From positions 24,810,654 through 24,874,653 of the forward strand of contig OX359250.1 of assembly GCA_947179485.1 (NCBI GenBank): 64,000 nucleotides of DNA, given 5' to 3'. This DNA comes from Allacma fusca. Lineage: Eukaryota > Arthropoda > Collembola > Symphypleona > Sminthuridae. The translations under genes were made by a program, and so were the position numbers. Shown here one piece after another: positions 63,059 to 64,000 of the stretch (within the stretch, counting starts at the first letter, position 1; every line of letters begins with the position of its first letter). Below the pieces are notes generated by a model that saw only the letters and a program-made list of their open reading frames with translations, did not search any database and was not told where the DNA came from.

Positions 63059-64000
63059 TGTCTTTCCAGATCACTTTCACTCTCTGTCACACTTCCTGCT
63101 CTTTCTATCACATCAACCGCCGGGATTTTCTACCTTCGATAACTATTTTCCTTCCTTTTTCTCCTCAAAATCTTCCCAACACTTTTTGTCCTCTATTTCC
63201 TTCCTCCTGATTTTCTGCCTGGAGTTTCTTCCTCCAAATTTTGTTTTTGCAGTTCTTTCTTCAAATTTGCGTTCTCCGAATTTGCTTTCTCCAAATTTAG
63301 TTTCTGCAAATTTGCTTTCTCCAAATTTAGTTTCTGCAAATTTGCTTTCTCCAAATTTAGTTTCTGCAAATTAGCTTTCTCCGAATTTGCTTTCTCCAAA
63401 TTTAATTTCTGCAAATTTGCTTTCTCCGAATTGACTTTCTCCAAATCTGCTTTCTCCGGGTTTACTTTTTCAAAATTTGCTTTCTCCAAATCTGCTTTCT
63501 CCGGGTTTACTTTTTCAAAATTTGCTTTCTCCGGGTAAGTTTTCTCCAAATTTGCGTCCTCAAATTTGATTTCTCAAAATTAGCTTTCTCAGAATTTATT
63601 CCTGTTAAATGTTTTGTCTTTATACTCAAAGTATCTGATTTTCCCCAAATTTTGCGCTATTGAAATTTATCTCTGAATTTTGAACCTTCGACTTGATTTT
63701 CCCCAGGATGGTTTCTATGAATGAAAAATTATCTTTCTTCAGATGTATTTCTCCTATTTATGTCTCTTAATATTTACCTTCCAGGATTTAGGTTCTTCAG
63801 AAGTTGCGTTTCTGAATTTAATTCTCAAAACTTGTGCCCGGAAAATTTGCTTTCTCTGATAATTACTTTGGTTTTGTCTTTTAAAAATTTAGGTGTGATA
63901 TTAATTTACTTGTGCAGAAATTTGTTCCTCCAATTTGGTCTTGCAGGAGTTTATCCCTCGGAATGTTTTCCTCCAAATTGAGTTCTTCCAAATGAAATTT
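63059..64000 (-). promoter_or_regulatory. 5' flank / leader region of the mGluR gene
   Basis: This is the sequence upstream of the inferred start codon. It holds an in-frame stop (63073-63071) and a 15/30-bp tandem array at about 63230-63590. I see no clear TATA box, initiator or upstream exon. It could be 5' UTR, promoter, or an intron within the 5' UTR; the sequence alone does not decide. Confidence 0.35.
63230..63590 (+). repeat. Array TTTGCTTTCTCCAAATTTAG, 15/30-bp unit
   Basis: About 22 copies of a 15-bp word alternating CTTTCTCCAAATTT and TTTCTGCAAATTT. It lies 170-530 bp upstream of the mGluR start codon. Confidence 0.92.

Noticed and set aside
63193-63549. 118-codon minus-strand frame with Lys/Glu/Asn/Leu repeats upstream of the receptor
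   Set aside because: Produced by the 15/30-bp array; the coiled-coil look is a repeat artefact.

Overview
The window is AT-rich animal genomic DNA. It holds most of the 5' half of one very long gene, read on the minus strand: a class C metabotropic glutamate receptor (mGluR). Six coding exons are supported, in order 62513-63058, 48540-48690, 20379-20533, 19169-19339, 11312-11456 and 2057-2308. All have canonical GT-AG borders and their phases join cleanly (0,1,0,0,1, then an open phase-1 donor). Together they encode about 474 residues: a signal peptide, a long basic N-terminal extension and most of the Venus-flytrap ligand-binding domain. The rest of that domain, the cysteine-rich domain and the seven-helix domain must lie beyond base 1. 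The arginine that contacts the glutamate side-chain carboxylate in mGluRs is alanine here, while the contacts to the amino-acid backbone are kept. This is the pattern I know from the insect AmXR/mangetout (mGluRB) class.

The organism is most likely an arthropod. That rests on the receptor class and on intron splicing typical of animals. A springtail or another non-model hexapod is plausible but unproven.

Intron 5 (2309-11311) carries the second real gene: an apparently complete cut-and-paste DNA transposon of 3956 bp (3879-7834). It has perfect 25-bp terminal inverted repeats and a TAA duplication at both ends. Its three-exon transposase (about 890 residues) has a conserved N-terminal region, a basic coiled-coil region, a DDE-like core and a C-terminal C2H2 zinc finger. 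It lies in the same orientation as the receptor gene. I cannot assign it to a named superfamily with confidence.

The remaining roughly 58 kb is intron and 5' flank. It is crowded with more than twenty locally generated minisatellites (units of 12 to 68 bp), several microsatellites and three tRNA-like Pol III relics. There is also a striking excess, on both strands, of short words around GAAAG (GGAGAAAG, GTGAAAG, GGGAAAGT), both inside and outside arrays. No other protein gene could be supported. The longer open frames elsewhere are repeat translations or low-complexity chance frames.
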